Shown in pieces: positions 55,149-64,000 of a stretch of 64,000 bases of DNA. The stretch's first letter is position 1, and every line of letters starts with the position of its first letter. A program made the position numbers and the translations under genes. The DNA lies in NCBI GenBank assembly GCA_963751165.1, contig CAVVTP010000001.1, forward strand, positions 677,719 to 741,718. The letters run 5' to 3'. The DNA is from Roseiarcus sp963751165. Lineage in GTDB: Bacteria > Pseudomonadota > Alphaproteobacteria > Rhizobiales > Beijerinckiaceae. Under the pieces are notes generated by a model that saw nothing but the letters and a program-made list of their open reading frames with translations, made no database searches and had not been told where the DNA came from.

Positions 55149-56104
55149 AAGCTTCCGGCGAACATGGTTCTGCTTTATGGATAAAGCGGATTCGCGAGGA
55201 CGCTGAGGTGGCGCTGACATTCGCATCGAGGCCGCGGGGAGGCGCCCGGGGGTTGCTGGATTTTTTTTCCCGCAAACGCGACCTTGCAGGGCTCGGGCCG
55301 GTGCTGGCCCGCTCGGGCGTGCTCGAGGCGCGCCTTGCGACGACCAAGAAGGATGTCCGGCGGGCGCAGAAGCTGCGCTATCGGGTCTTCTTCGAAGAGG
55401 GCGGCGCCACGCCTGATCCGACCGCCCGCATCATCCGCCGCGACGTCTGCCGCTTCGACAGCGTCAGCGACCATCTGATCGTGATCGACACGACGCTTCG
55501 CCATCGCGACGGCTCTCCGCGGCTGGTCGGCGTCTATCGGCTCTTGCGGCAGGACGTGGCCGAACGCAATTTCGGCTTTTGCAGCGCGCTCGAATTCGAT
55601 GTCGAGGAGCTGATTGCCCGCCGTCCGGCGATCCGCTTTCTCGAGGTCGGCCGCGCCTGCGTCGCGCCGACGCACCGCGGGCGGCATGTCCTCGAACTTC
55701 TATGGCGCGGGCTTTGGGCCTACGCGCGCCACCACAACATGGACGCGATGATCGGCTGCGCGAGTTTGCCGGGCGCCGATCCGGCGCGGCATGCCGGCGC
55801 GATCCGGGCGCTCGCGGCGGGCAGGGCCGATCCGTCCTGGGTGGTTGCGCCGCGGCCGGAACGCGCCGCTGCGCTCGAAGGAGGCCCATCCGCGCCGCCG
55901 GCCGACAAGCGCGCGCTCATCCGCGCCCTGCCTCCCCTGGTCAAAGGCTACCTGCGCCTCGGCGCGACCTTCAGCCCCCTCCCGGCCGTCGACCCGGCCT
56001 TCAACACCACCGACGTCTTCGTCGTGCTGCCGCTTTGCGACGTCGGGCAGCGCTATTTGCATTTTTTTGGCGTCGAGCCGGCGCCGGCGCCGCTTGCGGC
56101 TTGA
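55145..56104 (+). CDS. olsB: OlsB-like ornithine lipid N-acyltransferase (GNAT family)
   Basis: A 319-residue protein from ATG 55145, overlapping the kinase stop by four bases. Residues about 50-240 form the acetyltransferase_5 (OlsB/hemolysin-like) domain: ARLATTKKDVRRAQKLRYRVFFEEGG, DHLIVID, VGVYRLLRQDVAE, FLEVGRACVAPTHRGRHVLELLWRGL and MIGCASLPGADPA. The C-terminus ends DVGQRYLHFFGVEPA. The family transfers 3-hydroxyacyl groups from ACP to ornithine (first step of ornithine-lipid synthesis) or related amines. Its coupling to a sensor kinase gene suggests that membrane lipid changes respond to a signal. OlsA is not in the window. Confidence 0.85.
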   Translation: MKASGEHGSALWIKRIREDAEVALTFASRPRGGARGLLDFFSRKRDLAGLGPVLARSGVLEARLATTKKDVRRAQKLRYRVFFEEGGATPDPTARIIRRDVCRFDSVSDHLIVIDTTLRHRDGSPRLVGVYRLLRQDVAERNFGFCSALEFDVEELIARRPAIRFLEVGRACVAPTHRGRHVLELLWRGLWAYARHHNMDAMIGCASLPGADPARHAGAIRALAAGRADPSWVVAPRPERAAALEGGPSAPPADKRALIRALPPLVKGYLRLGATFSPLPAVDPAFNTTDVFVVLPLCDVGQRYLHFFGVEPAPAPLAA

Positions 56105-56186
56105 AAAGCGTGATCGGCAATTCCCTTCCGCGCCGAATTCGTCTATGGAAGAGGCTCTCGCCGGCCATGATCGGCGGGGAAACGAT

Positions 56187-56263
56187 GCGCCCGTAGCTCA
56201 GCTGGATAGAGCGTTGCCCTCCGAAGGCAGAGGCCACAGGTTCGAATCCTGTCGGGCGCGCCA
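56187..56263 (+). tRNA. tRNA-Arg (anticodon CCG)
   Basis: A 77-base tRNA with acceptor pairing GCGCCCG/CGGGCGC, D-loop AGCTCAGCTGGATAGAGC, anticodon loop CTCCGAA (anticodon CCG), T-arm with GGTTCGAATCC and encoded CCA. The 3' half serves as the attachment region of the element that follows: recombinase translation on the minus strand runs into it. Confidence 0.95.
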
Positions 56264-57876
56264 TTTCAGAACAGAACTCTGAACACCGACTACGCCGGAT
56301 TTTCCGCCTGCGGCGGCGACCAGGGTGCGCAGCAGTTCGGATTTCGATCCCATGATGCGGACTTCGTTGTCCGCGACCTCGACGCGCTGGGCCAGCGCGC
56401 GGAGGTGGTCGCGGCGGTAGCCGCCACTGTCCAGCCGGATGCGCTGGCGGGCCGCGCGGGCGAAGGTTTTGACCATATCGGGGCTGACAGCCTGATTGCC
56501 GGCATGGTCGAGCGCGGCCTGGGCGCGCTCGGCGTCGGCGCTGGCCTGATCCCGAATCGCCTTGAGGCCGGCGATACGCTCTTTCAGGCCGGGGGCGTCG
56601 AGATCGGCGACGCCGGACTCGATGGCGTCGAAGAGCCGGTTGAGCCGCTGGTCGGTCTCGGCGATGCGCTTGTGCAGTTCGGCCAGATGCTCGCGGCGGC
56701 GCTCGGTGCGCTCCTGGCGGCGGTCGAGGACGCTGGCGAGGATGGTTTCCAGCCGCTCGGGTTGAAGCAGGCGATCTTCCAGGTGGCCCGCGACGAGTTG
56801 ATCGAGCCGGTCCATCGGGATCGAACGGCCCTCGCAGCCGGTCTTGCCCTGCCGGGCCTTGGTCGAGCAGGTGTAGTAGCGATAGAGCCGCCGCGCTGCC
56901 CTTGCCGGTCCTCAGGGTCATCGCGCCTCCGCATTTGGCGCAGAAGCAGATGCCGGTAAGGAGGGTGGGGCCGCTGGTGACGCGCGCCGGCGTCATCCGG
57001 GGATCGCGGGCCTTGAGGCGGGCCTGCACCGTGTCGAAGGTCTCGCGGTCGATCAGCGGCGGACAGGCCATGACCGCCACCTCGCTCTCGGGCTTCTTCT
57101 CCCGGTCCTTGTGCGAGCGTTTGTTGAACCTGTGCTCGCCGATATAGGTCGTGCGGGTCAGGATGCGATGGATTGAAGCCAGGCCCCAGCGCCCGCCGTC
57201 GCGGGTGAAGATGCGGCGTTCGTTGAGATAGCAGGTGATGGCCTTGACGCCCATCGGCCGCTTCACGCCGTCGCCTTCGAGGAACAGGCGATAGATCAGC
57301 CGCACCGTGTCGGCGTGCAGCGGGTCGATCTCCAGCTTCTTCTTGGTCTTCGATCCGCGCTGCTCGGCGGCGACGATGCGATAGCCGATCGGCGGCAAGG
57401 CACCGTTCCAGAAGCCCTGACGGGCGTTCTCGTTCATCGCCCGCAGGACATGCTTGGCGTTCTCCTTGGACTGGTATTCGTCGAAGAGCGCCATGATCTG
57501 CCGCATCATGACGTGCATGGGATCGTCGCCCATCTCCTGGGTGATGGAGACGAGCTTGACGCCGTTCTTGGCCAGCTTGCGGACGTAGAACTCCAGCTCG
57601 AAATGGTCGCGGAAGAAGCGGCAGAAGCTGTGGACGACGACCACATCGAAGGGCGCGGGCTTCGACGTGCCCGCCTCGATCATGCGCTGGAACTCGGGGC
57701 GACGGTCGTTGGTGGCGGACGCGCCGGGCTCGACATAAGGTCTCGACCAGCTCGTAGCCGCGTGAGGCGCAATAGGCTTCGCCCTGGCGCTTCTGGTCGG
57801 GGATGGAGACATCATGCTCGGCCTGCCGCGCCGTCGAGACGCGCAAGTAAAGGGCGGCGCGCAGTGGCATGGTCAT
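56198..57876 (-). pseudogene. serine site-specific recombinase, frameshifted
   Basis: A serine recombinase of about 560 residues read in three frames. The resolvase domain begins MTMPLRAALYLRVSTARQ (catalytic Ser in LRVSTARQ). After one extra base near 57739 it continues RRPEFQRMIEAG, DVVVVHSFCRFFRD. The recombinase domain follows with GYRIVA and LNERRIFTR. The zinc-ribbon domain has CFCAKCGGAMTLRTGKGS. After another extra base near 56893 come YYTCSTKARQG and a coiled-coil C-terminus. The last 20 residues (ARQDSNLWPLPSEGNALSS) are encoded by the antisense of the tRNA. Confidence 0.85.
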
Positions 57877-57928
57877 AGGCGTACTGACTCCTAGCTGAAG
57901 AAATCCTCGTCGAGCCGCTTAAATTCGA

Positions 57929-58800
57929 TCACACAATTGATCGAACTCCTACGGAGTGCTCGATCATTAGTTCGGTAAGCCGCTTTCCATCGATCAGGAT
58001 TACACGTTGCGGGATACGTGAAGCAAACCTACCGCTTGGGTCGAGAATGTCGATGTCGTCACGAATACCCTTTGCTGGCGGCAAGGCCCACCAAGCTTCC
58101 GACGAACGCCTGCACCTCTGGCCGCCCCACAGACGAATTCTGTCCGTAGCGTTTGGCCTGCACATAGACACGCGATCGAGACCAAGCACGTCCTCGTTGA
58201 TAACGCCGTCAACTCCGCCGTCGCCGCTTCGGCCAAGCTGTGTCGCGGCATTACGACGTGATCCGCCGTAACCCATCGCAACCAATAGATCGACGATAAG
58301 GCTCTCGAAGAATGTAGGGGTGTTTTGAAGAATACGTTCAAGAAGCTCGGCCCTAAGCGCGGCTTAAGTCGCCGTGTAGGCCAATTCGACGACCTCCTCC
58401 GGTGTTGACGTTGGCGGAACAACTGGCGGCGTTACTTCCGTAGTTTCCTCTGCTTGATTGTTGCGGTAGAACTCGCGGAAAGGCGGCACGGTAAGCAGGA
58501 ACTGCGTATCAACCCGTGTTGGCGGGTTCGAAAGGAGCTTTTGTCCGCCGGTGGTTATGACAAACCGCCCTCGGCGTGGGCTTCAAGGAAGCCGGCTTTG
58601 GTAAGATAAAACTTCGCCCAGTGGATACGGTTGTGCAGCACGCGCTGCTTGCCGCTCGGCAAAAGTTCCTCGCGTTCGGCTTCGCTCAGCCCAAATCGCG
58701 CCGCGATATCAGCTTCAGCAAGTGGAACAGAGGTCTCGCCCTTAGCGGCGACCTCGAGTAGCGGAAGCATCAAGGATTGGTAATCAGGTATTCCAGCCAT
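57929..58800 (-). pseudogene. mrr: Mrr-type restriction endonuclease, broken
   Basis: The N-terminus (MAGIPDYQSLMLPLLEVAAKG) is the Mrr_N winged helix. The C-terminal PD-(D/E)XK domain can be pieced together as VAMGYGGSRRNAATQLGRSGDGGVDGVINEDVLGLD, then in another frame VQAKRYGQN, VGRPEVQAFVGSL, then FVTTSTFSTQAVG and ILIDGKRLTELMIEH. An in-frame TAA lies near 58367 and at least two frameshifts follow. Intact Mrr cuts methylated DNA. Here it is unlikely to be functional, unless the breaks are sequence errors. Confidence 0.75.
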
Positions 58801-58851
58801 GGCGCCCCTCCCATCAAAGAACTACTACCGCGCGCCCGGCACTCTCTCACC

Positions 58852-59076
58852 TCATCGGCACCGCCCGAACAGCTCATCGAAGAGATCACCGAACCACGCC
58901 TCGAACACGTCCACCTCGGCCTCGGTGACGGGAATATGCTCGGGCCAGTCGTCGGTGACGGTCCAGGTCGAAAGGTCGTGCTTCGGCGGTCTGCCCGGAA
59001 ACGGCCAGGGGTAGCCGAGCAACGCTTCAAGCTGCTCGGATGCGGTCGGCGGGCGTTCCTTGCGAAGTCTGGCCAT
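58852..59076 (-). CDS. small conserved-looking hypothetical protein
   Basis: A 74-residue acidic protein (MARLRKERPPTASEQLEALLGYPWPFPGRPPKHDLSTWTVTDDWP in sections) with a C-terminal Glu/Asp/Phe-rich helix (EVDVFEAWFGDLFDELFGRC). It is preceded by the shared 17-base element at 59148-59164. No family is known to me; it lies in the mobile element between the Mrr remnant and the toxin-antitoxin pair. Confidence 0.55.
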   Translation of the reverse strand: MARLRKERPPTASEQLEALLGYPWPFPGRPPKHDLSTWTVTDDWPEHIPVTEAEVDVFEAWFGDLFDELFGRCR

Positions 59077-59147
59077 TGCGCCAGAATCGCCGAACGAGAC
59101 CCTTGAAAGAATAGCCTTTCTCTACGCCAGAAGCCTCCGCGCGCCAG

Positions 59148-59164
59148 GGCGTAAAAATACTTGC
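59148..59164 (-). promoter_or_regulatory. 17-base element shared with relaxase upstream region (copy 1)
   Basis: GCAAGTATTTTTACGCC on the minus strand, 72 bases before the 74-residue gene. The identical sequence lies at 62438-62454, 62 bases before the relaxase start. Similar spacing suggests a common promoter or operator. Confidence 0.5.
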
Positions 59165-59209
59165 ACGCGGCGTCGCGGGGCGGAGATAGCGTAGGGATGA
59201 AGGCGGTCG

Positions 59210-59716
59210 TCATGGCGATACCAGGCTCAACGCCGTCGTCACCGGCAGATAGAGGGTGCGCGGCCGCCGAACCAAAGGCGTGAATCCAAAGGCCGCATAG
59301 AAGGCCGCAGCACTGTCGTCGATGGCGTCGGCGAAGATGGCGTGCGCTCCGATGGGCGCGGTCGCCACGGTCTTGATGGCGTCGAACAACAAGGCTTCTC
59401 CAAGCCCTTGTCCGGCGTAGTCGCTATGCCGCCCAAGCCAGCCGATCAGTACGGCCGGGACAGTCGGATAACGCGGCAGCTTCTTCGCCAGCGGCTCGGG
59501 AACCTCGTTCAAGGGCACGTTGCTGGACGACAGCGTGTAGAAGCCCGCCACTCGATCCGTCGCGATCTCCCTGGCGACGAAGCAGGTGGCGTATTTGCGC
59601 TTCACGTCCTGCGAGACGGTCTCGCGGAAGTAGTTGTCGATCCGGTCGTTGCCGCAGGTGAAATCCGCCCGCTTGTGCGCCTTCGCCAGCGGCTCGATGG
59701 CGAAGCGGACACTCAC
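59210..59716 (-). CDS. GNAT acetyltransferase toxin (TacT-like)
   Basis: A 168-residue GNAT protein: FTCGNDRIDNYFRETVSQD, VAGFYTLSSSNVPL, the acetyl-CoA-binding GRHSDYAGQGLGEALLFDAI (with the Q/R-x-x-G-x-G/A pattern) and AAFYAAFGFTPL. Such toxins acetylate aminoacyl-tRNA and stop translation. It overlaps the DUF1778 antitoxin gene by four bases, the standard operon order. It may stabilise the mobile element. Confidence 0.9.
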   Translation of the reverse strand: MSVRFAIEPLAKAHKRADFTCGNDRIDNYFRETVSQDVKRKYATCFVAREIATDRVAGFYTLSSSNVPLNEVPEPLAKKLPRYPTVPAVLIGWLGRHSDYAGQGLGEALLFDAIKTVATAPIGAHAIFADAIDDSAAAFYAAFGFTPLVRRPRTLYLPVTTALSLVSP

Positions 59717-60003
59717 CGGCGTTCGATCAGCTCGGCATGACGCTTCGCGGCGCGGATCAGCCGCTCATTCGGCTTGGGCGGATTGATCAGCGCCTCGGCG
59801 AAGCGGATTTGATCCTCGCGCGCAAGCCGCATGATCTCAGCGTCCTCGACGACGCGCCTTGCGTCCTCGCCGGCGGTGGCGATGAGATAGCCGGTCAGGG
59901 TCAGGCCGCGCAGGCGGGCGGCGCGCTGCATCTGGTCATAGACCTGGACCGGGATGCGCGCTTCCAACCGGGCGGTCTCGGCTTCGACTTGGGGCTTGGG
60001 CAT
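59713..60003 (-). CDS. DUF1778 ribbon-helix-helix antitoxin (TacA-like)
   Basis: A 96-residue protein starting MPKPQVEAETARLEARIPVQVYDQM; the start at 60003 has GGAGG nearby, and the longer frame to 60090 is excluded. The N-terminus is a ribbon-helix-helix fold (ARIPVQVYDQMQRAARLRGLTLTGYLIATA). The C-terminus (ALINPPKPNERLIRAAKRH) is the toxin-binding tail typical of DUF1778. It neutralises the acetyltransferase encoded next and represses the operon. Confidence 0.9.
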   Translation of the reverse strand: MPKPQVEAETARLEARIPVQVYDQMQRAARLRGLTLTGYLIATAGEDARRVVEDAEIMRLAREDQIRFAEALINPPKPNERLIRAAKRHAELIERR

Positions 60004-60263
60004 GGGGGCCTCCTTCAGCTCAATTATATACGGCAAAATGCCGTATCGTTCAAGGTGAATGGAGTTGTAAATCGCCTTCCGCCTCAGCATTGGAGTGCTT
60101 CCGCACTCCCAATCATCCTTACCTGCATGGGGAGCCGCTGCCGGGCCGGGGACAGCCGGTCAAGGCCGAAGCCGCGCAGCGGTGGCGCGTCAGCGCCAGC
60201 CTTGAGGGGCTGGCGCCGGTCTGGCCTCAATCAAGACATGCAGGCAAGGCCGTTGGTTCATCT

Positions 60264-62376
60264 TCATAGCCCCAGCCCGAGCTGCCGTTTGCGGCTGAAG
60301 CTCCATTCGATGCCGCCGTCGTCGCGCCGGACGCCGCTGATGTAGTGGTCGAGGCGCTTCTCCAGGGCGGGCTGCCAGGGCACGAGCTGGAAGCCGAGCC
60401 CGTCCTCGATCATGGCGAAGCGCCCACTGGCGAGATTGGCGACGCCGGCCAGCCGGCCGCTCACATACTCGCCCGGCCCGGACGGGGCGTAGGTCAGCCC
60501 GCGTTCGGCGGCCATCTCCTTGCCGACACGCTCGACCTCCTGACGCTCCAGGACGGCGACGGTGCGGCGCGGGATGCTGATGAAGTCGTCCTTGACGGTG
60601 GCGTAGCCCATCTCCACCAGCGCTCGGCGCGCCGGTCGAGCGCGGCGTTCACCTCCCGGCCGAAGCCGGCGTCGGCGAGAGGCAGATGGTCCTGTCGCCG
60701 ACAAGCTCGCGGTCGAGCCAGGTCGCGCCGTCATGCCGATCTGCCTGTCGAGGTCGAGCGTAGACAGGGTGCGGATGGCGAAGTCCTTGGGCCGGCTCGG
60801 CGCGTCATAGGCCACGCCGCGCTCGGCGATGTCGTCGGGGATGTTCCAATGGTCGGCGTCGATGCGCTCGACATGGCCGGCCCGGCGCAGCGCCTCCAGC
60901 CGGCGGACATGGGAGCGGATGAAGGCGTGCGGATCGCCGGCGATGCTCGATGGTCGTCGCGCGTCGCTCCAGATGCGGCTCGGCCGGTAGATGCCGCCAT
61001 TGGCTTCCGCCACGGTCCGGATGTTGCGGTCGGCCGGCCTGGGCTCGGCCTGGGCGGAGCCGGGTCGAGCGAGACGATATGGCCGCGCCTGATCTCGTCC
61101 AGCGTGGGAGGCGTCCCGTCTCGACATAATGGGTGCGCCCGTCCACCCCGTCGATGACCAGATGCAGCCGGTCGCCCATCTCGTCGCCGGCCAGCCCCTT
61201 GTCGAGCACCCGGCCGACGACCCGCTCGGCGATCTGCTTGCCGTGCATGACGTATTGGGCGGGACCGCGCTCCTCGGCGAGGCCGTGCTCGGCCAGCGCC
61301 CGGTGCATGGTCTTGATGATGTCGCCGCGCTCGCCCAGCTCCCGCAGGGTCGGCTCGGCCTCCGGCGACAGGATCCAGCGGCCCGGCTCGATCTCGGTGG
61401 CCAGCCCCATGCGCTCCAGCTTGCGCGCCCGGTCGATCAGCAGCGCCCGGTTCTGGCCGGACGGTGTCGAGCATGTCGCCGCGCGGGCCGCAGGTCCACG
61501 AACTCGTGGCCGCGGCTGCTCGGCGATCAGCATCCGGTCGAGCCGGGTGAAGCGGTCGGCGTCGACCTCCCGCTCCAGCTTGCTGGTGACATCCATGCTC
61601 GGTCTGCGGCCCGAGTTCCAGCGTGACGATCTCGCTCGCCCGCTCGCGGATGCCGTGGGCGATATAGTCGCCGGCGATGTTGAGGATGCTGCCGTCGTCG
61701 ATGACGCCGCGCACGATGATATGGGTGTGCGGGATGGCCGGTGTTGTGGTGATCGACGGCGATCCAGTCGAGGCTGCGTGCCGAGGTCCGCTTCCATCTG
61801 CTTCATCAGATCGCGGGTGGTCTCGCGCAGGTCGGTCCAGCTCGACGCCGTCCTCGGCGCGAGACGATGAAGCGGAACTGGTGGCGATCCTCGCGGCCCC
61901 GGTCGAGGAAGGCGCGGCCGTCCTCCTCGTCGCGCTCGGCGGAATAGACCTGGCCCTTCTCGCCGTCGCGGGTGACGCCATCGCGCTCGAGATAGCGCAG
62001 GTGCGCGTCGACCGCCTTGGCGCTGACGAACTGCCGGCCGCGCGCCGCGCCGCGCTGCGGGTTGAGCTTCACCACCCGGGCCTTCACCGTCACCCGCCGC
62101 GCGCGGGTCCGCACGCCGCTCGCGTCCCGGCTCCAGGCGTTCCGCCCCTTCAGGCGTCGCGCCGACCGCGGCGCCCCGGCCGCGCGCATTGAACCGGCCG
62201 CTTCCCTTCCCGGCCGACCGCCAGCCGATTGGGGTTGCCGCCGGCGCGGCGGATGGCCTGATGGACCTCGGCGATGAAGGCTGGTCGGCGCGGCCGCGAC
62301 CGCCCGCCAGTCCGGCGCCGGCGCGGTCGCGGACCTGGCCGGGACGGATGCGGAAATCGTCTTCGTCGGTCGCCAT
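60264..62376 (-). pseudogene. VirD2/TraI-type relaxase with DUF3363 domain, many frameshifts
   Basis: Starts MATDEDDFRIRPGQVRD at 62376. Pieces in several frames give FIAEVHQAIRRAGGNPNRL, VVKLNPQRGAARGRQFVSAKAVDAHLRYLERDGVTRDG, FIVSAEDG, then DHHNTGHPHTHIIVRGV (relaxase three-His motif), RTMLIAEQ, MGLATEIEPGRWILSP and IDGVDGRTHYVETGRLP. The C-terminal DUF3363 part ends RKRQLGLGL at 60264. About 650-700 residues in total. It would nick the element's oriT and lead transfer. At least six frame changes are needed, so it is dead or badly assembled. Confidence 0.8.
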
Positions 62377-62790
62377 GACGGACGATTGGAAGATCAAACC
62401 GCCGACACAAGGTCGAAAATGGCCGTCGTAGGGCTGTGGCGTAAAAATACTTGCTCAGCGTAGAAACGGCGGAATCGCCATGCGGCGCACATTGCGGCCG
62501 CCATACAAAACGGCATTGAAAACAAAGGAAAATCGCATATCCGGCACCGGCGCACCTCGCCGGATCGGCGGCACGACTCCAAAAAACAATGTGCAGACAA
62601 ACACTTAGGAACGAAGTTCCGGTAGCGAGGCAATCTCGCTTTATCTTGCCGTCATCGGTCGTGTCTTCTCCGGCGCCGCGCTCGACTTCAAAACGCGCCT
62701 CCTGCATCCGAATCGGCCCGTCAATACCGCCATTGCCGAAAAGAGCCATTTCGTCCTAAATGGCGCAATGGATCGCCACGGGATTTGGCC
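62377..62790. other. relaxase upstream region, possible oriT/promoter
   Basis: No gene is supported. The short frames are low quality. It contains the second copy of the 17-base element and, because it adjoins the relaxase start, is where an oriT would be expected. I see no long inverted repeat. Confidence 0.4.
62438..62454 (-). promoter_or_regulatory. 17-base shared element (copy 2) upstream of relaxase
   Basis: GCAAGTATTTTTACGCC on the minus strand, identical to 59148-59164 and placed 62 bases before the relaxase ATG. It may be a common promoter or binding site of the element. Confidence 0.5.
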
Positions 62791-63029
62791 ATGAAAACCA
62801 TGTCGGCGCGCGAAGCGAAGAACGGCTTCGGGCTGATGATCGACACTGCGCGCGCGGAGCCGGTGCTGATCGAGAAGCACGGCGCGGCGTGGTGGTGGTC
62901 GTCTCGGTGGAGGAATATGAACGGCTGTCCGTGCAATCTGGCCGCGCGGACAAGGGGGAAGCGGGGACCGAGGGGACGCCAAAAGCGGCCAATGAAGCGT
63001 TCGCGCGTCAAGATAGACTTGGTCTTTGA
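62791..63029 (+). pseudogene. Phd/YefM-family antitoxin, frameshifted
   Basis: Begins MKTMSAREAKNGFGLMIDTARAEPVLIEKHG, a typical Phd/YefM N-terminus. After a GCG-rich stretch near 62885 it must change frame to continue VVVVVSVEEYERLS to the stop at 63029. No toxin gene is beside it. Either a single-base error or a decayed orphan antitoxin. Confidence 0.75.
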
Positions 63030-63076
63030 ACGTGTCGTCGCCACTGGCATCAGGCGACGTTGAATGAGGAGTGGGC

Positions 63077-64000
63077 GTGAGAACGGGACGATCGGGCATC
63101 AGAGATAACCGTAGCAGGGGGGCGGTCCACGAGTTCATCACTGAGCGCGCGGTTCCAGACAGCCGCCTGTCCGTTGTCTCGGCCTATTTCACGACCTTCG
63201 CTTACGATCGTCTCCGCACGACGTTGGACGGCGTCGAGCACATGCGTTTCCTCTTCGGCGAGCCGAGATTCCTGAAGGACGCGGACAATGCTGGTCTCGT
63301 GCCACCCGCCTTCTGGTTCGATAAGTCCGGGCTGCGTCTCACCGAGCAAATCCGGCAGAGGGCCGCCGCGTTGCGGTGCGCCCAATGGATCAAGGATCGC
63401 GTCGAAATACGGTCGGTCAAGCGCTCCGGCCTGCTGCACGGAAAGCTCATCCATATCGACGATGGACGCCGTCCGCACGCCGTGCTCGGCAGTTCGAACT
63501 TCACGATAAACGGCCTCGGACTGGGCAACTCGCGAACATCGAACTCAATCTGATCGTCGATAGCGATCGCGACCGGGAGGACCTGCTCGCCTGGTTCGAC
63601 GAGCTATGGAACGACACTGGCTTGACCGAGGACGTGCGAGAGGAAGTGCTGCGCGCACTCCAAGCTAGCTACGCCCACGCCGCACCCGAGTTCGTCTATT
63701 TCAGAACTCTGTCTGCACCTGTTCGGCGACTTCCTGACCGACCAAGCGGCAGAAGAGGCGCTGATCCAACAGACGGCGTTCGAGCAGACCGCGATCTGGC
63801 GCACGTTGTTCGATTTCCAGCGCGATGGCTTGCGCGCCGTGCTTGCCAAAATCGAAAAACATGGCGGCTGCATCGTCGCCGACAGCGTCGGTTTAGGAAA
63901 AACCTTCACTGCCCTGGCCGTCATCAAGTGGTTTGAGAGAAGCGCAACAAGAACGTGCTCGTGCTGTGCCCGAAGAAGCTGCGCGAGAACTGGACCGACT
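63077..64000 (+). pseudogene. PLD-domain plus SNF2-like helicase, frameshifted and cut by right edge
   Basis: Starts at GTG 63077 with GAGGAG upstream. The first part is a phospholipase-D-like domain (VVSAYFTTFAYDRL; HGKLIHIDD with the catalytic HxK; AVLGSSNFTINGLGLG). After a frame change near 63526 it reads NIELNLIVDSDRDREDLLAWFDELW. After another near 63700 it reads FQRDGLRAVLAKIEKHGGCIVADSVGLGKTFTALAVIKWFE, with Walker A DSVGLGKT. A third change near 63935 gives KNVLVLCPKKLRENW. Such proteins occur in defence loci and mobile elements. Confidence 0.75.

Noticed and set aside
52892..56104. A single 1,070-residue protein joining kinase and acyltransferase
   Set aside because: It exists only because of a one-base shift in the second receiver domain, and its first 168 residues overlap the tannase gene start. 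Kinase and OlsB-like domains each have natural ends and starts at the ATGA overlap.
63690..63720. Second attachment site resembling the sequence after tRNA-Arg (atttcagaac...ctctg)
   Set aside because: The match is short, lies inside the helicase gene and lacks the tRNA 3' end, so it is probably chance.

Overview
This window is high-GC DNA that looks like the chromosome of an alphaproteobacterium, most likely of the Hyphomicrobiales (Rhizobiales). The grounds are the FrcABC-type and Ugp/Glp-type ABC importers, an unfused dihydroxyacetone-kinase PTS, an OlsB-like acyltransferase, an IS5 element and a DUF3363 relaxase beside tRNA-Arg(CCG). The genus cannot be fixed from sequence alone.

Layout. 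(1) 1-10.1 kb is one arm of a prophage or phage-like element, almost entirely on the minus strand: a tyrosine integrase at its right end, then small proteins, a HTH/excisionase-like protein, a helicase, a HTH protein carrying palindromic repeats, a ParB-like protein, and a very large DdrB/ParB-like protein that runs off the left edge. (2) 10.4-11.1 kb holds a decayed second integrase and what looks like a relict type I-E CRISPR array without cas genes. (3) 11.3-43 kb is a large carbohydrate-catabolism region. It contains a ROK regulator divergent from a GH32-like hydrolase, a ribose/fructose-type ABC importer and a nucleoside hydrolase; an IS5 insertion; a DJ-1/PfpI protein; a TPP-dependent (acetoin dehydrogenase-like) complex; a cupin; an operon with a TIM-barrel isomerase, a Gfo/Idh/MocA dehydrogenase, a Tm-1-like protein and a PEP-hydrolase-like protein; a metal-efflux gene remnant; and a minus-strand operon of about 12 genes joining a sugar/polyol ABC importer to DhaL, DhaM, HPr, EI, an XRE-like protein and DhaK. 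A second, paralogous permease pair diverges from that operon. (4) 43-56 kb is mixed chromosomal content: a MOSC protein, an IS6 scrap, a Gly-rich PEP-CTERM protein, an orphan NMT1-type binding protein, a proline-racemase-superfamily enzyme, a hydrolase-like protein, an SDR, a damaged tannase, a hybrid histidine kinase and an OlsB-like acyltransferase. (5) 56.2-64 kb is an integrative, conjugation-related element starting at tRNA-Arg(CCG): serine recombinase, broken Mrr nuclease, TacA/TacT-like toxin-antitoxin pair, relaxase, broken Phd antitoxin and a PLD-helicase running off the right edge.

How the genes fit together. In the 29.4-40 kb operon an ABC system probably imports glycerol, dihydroxyacetone or a related polyol. 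DhaK/DhaL would phosphorylate the keto-triose using PEP phosphate relayed EI to HPr to DhaM, all from separate genes in one operon. The 23.8-28.1 kb operon, with the neighbouring lipoyl/TPP complex and cupin, looks like a pathway for an unidentified sugar acid or polyol.

Caution. Many recognisable genes change frame by a single base, often at short homopolymers (phage protein, ParB, ROK, binding protein, tannase, kinase, recombinase, Mrr, relaxase, Phd, helicase). Some of this is genuine decay, but the density, especially after 56 kb, suggests that assembly indels contribute.
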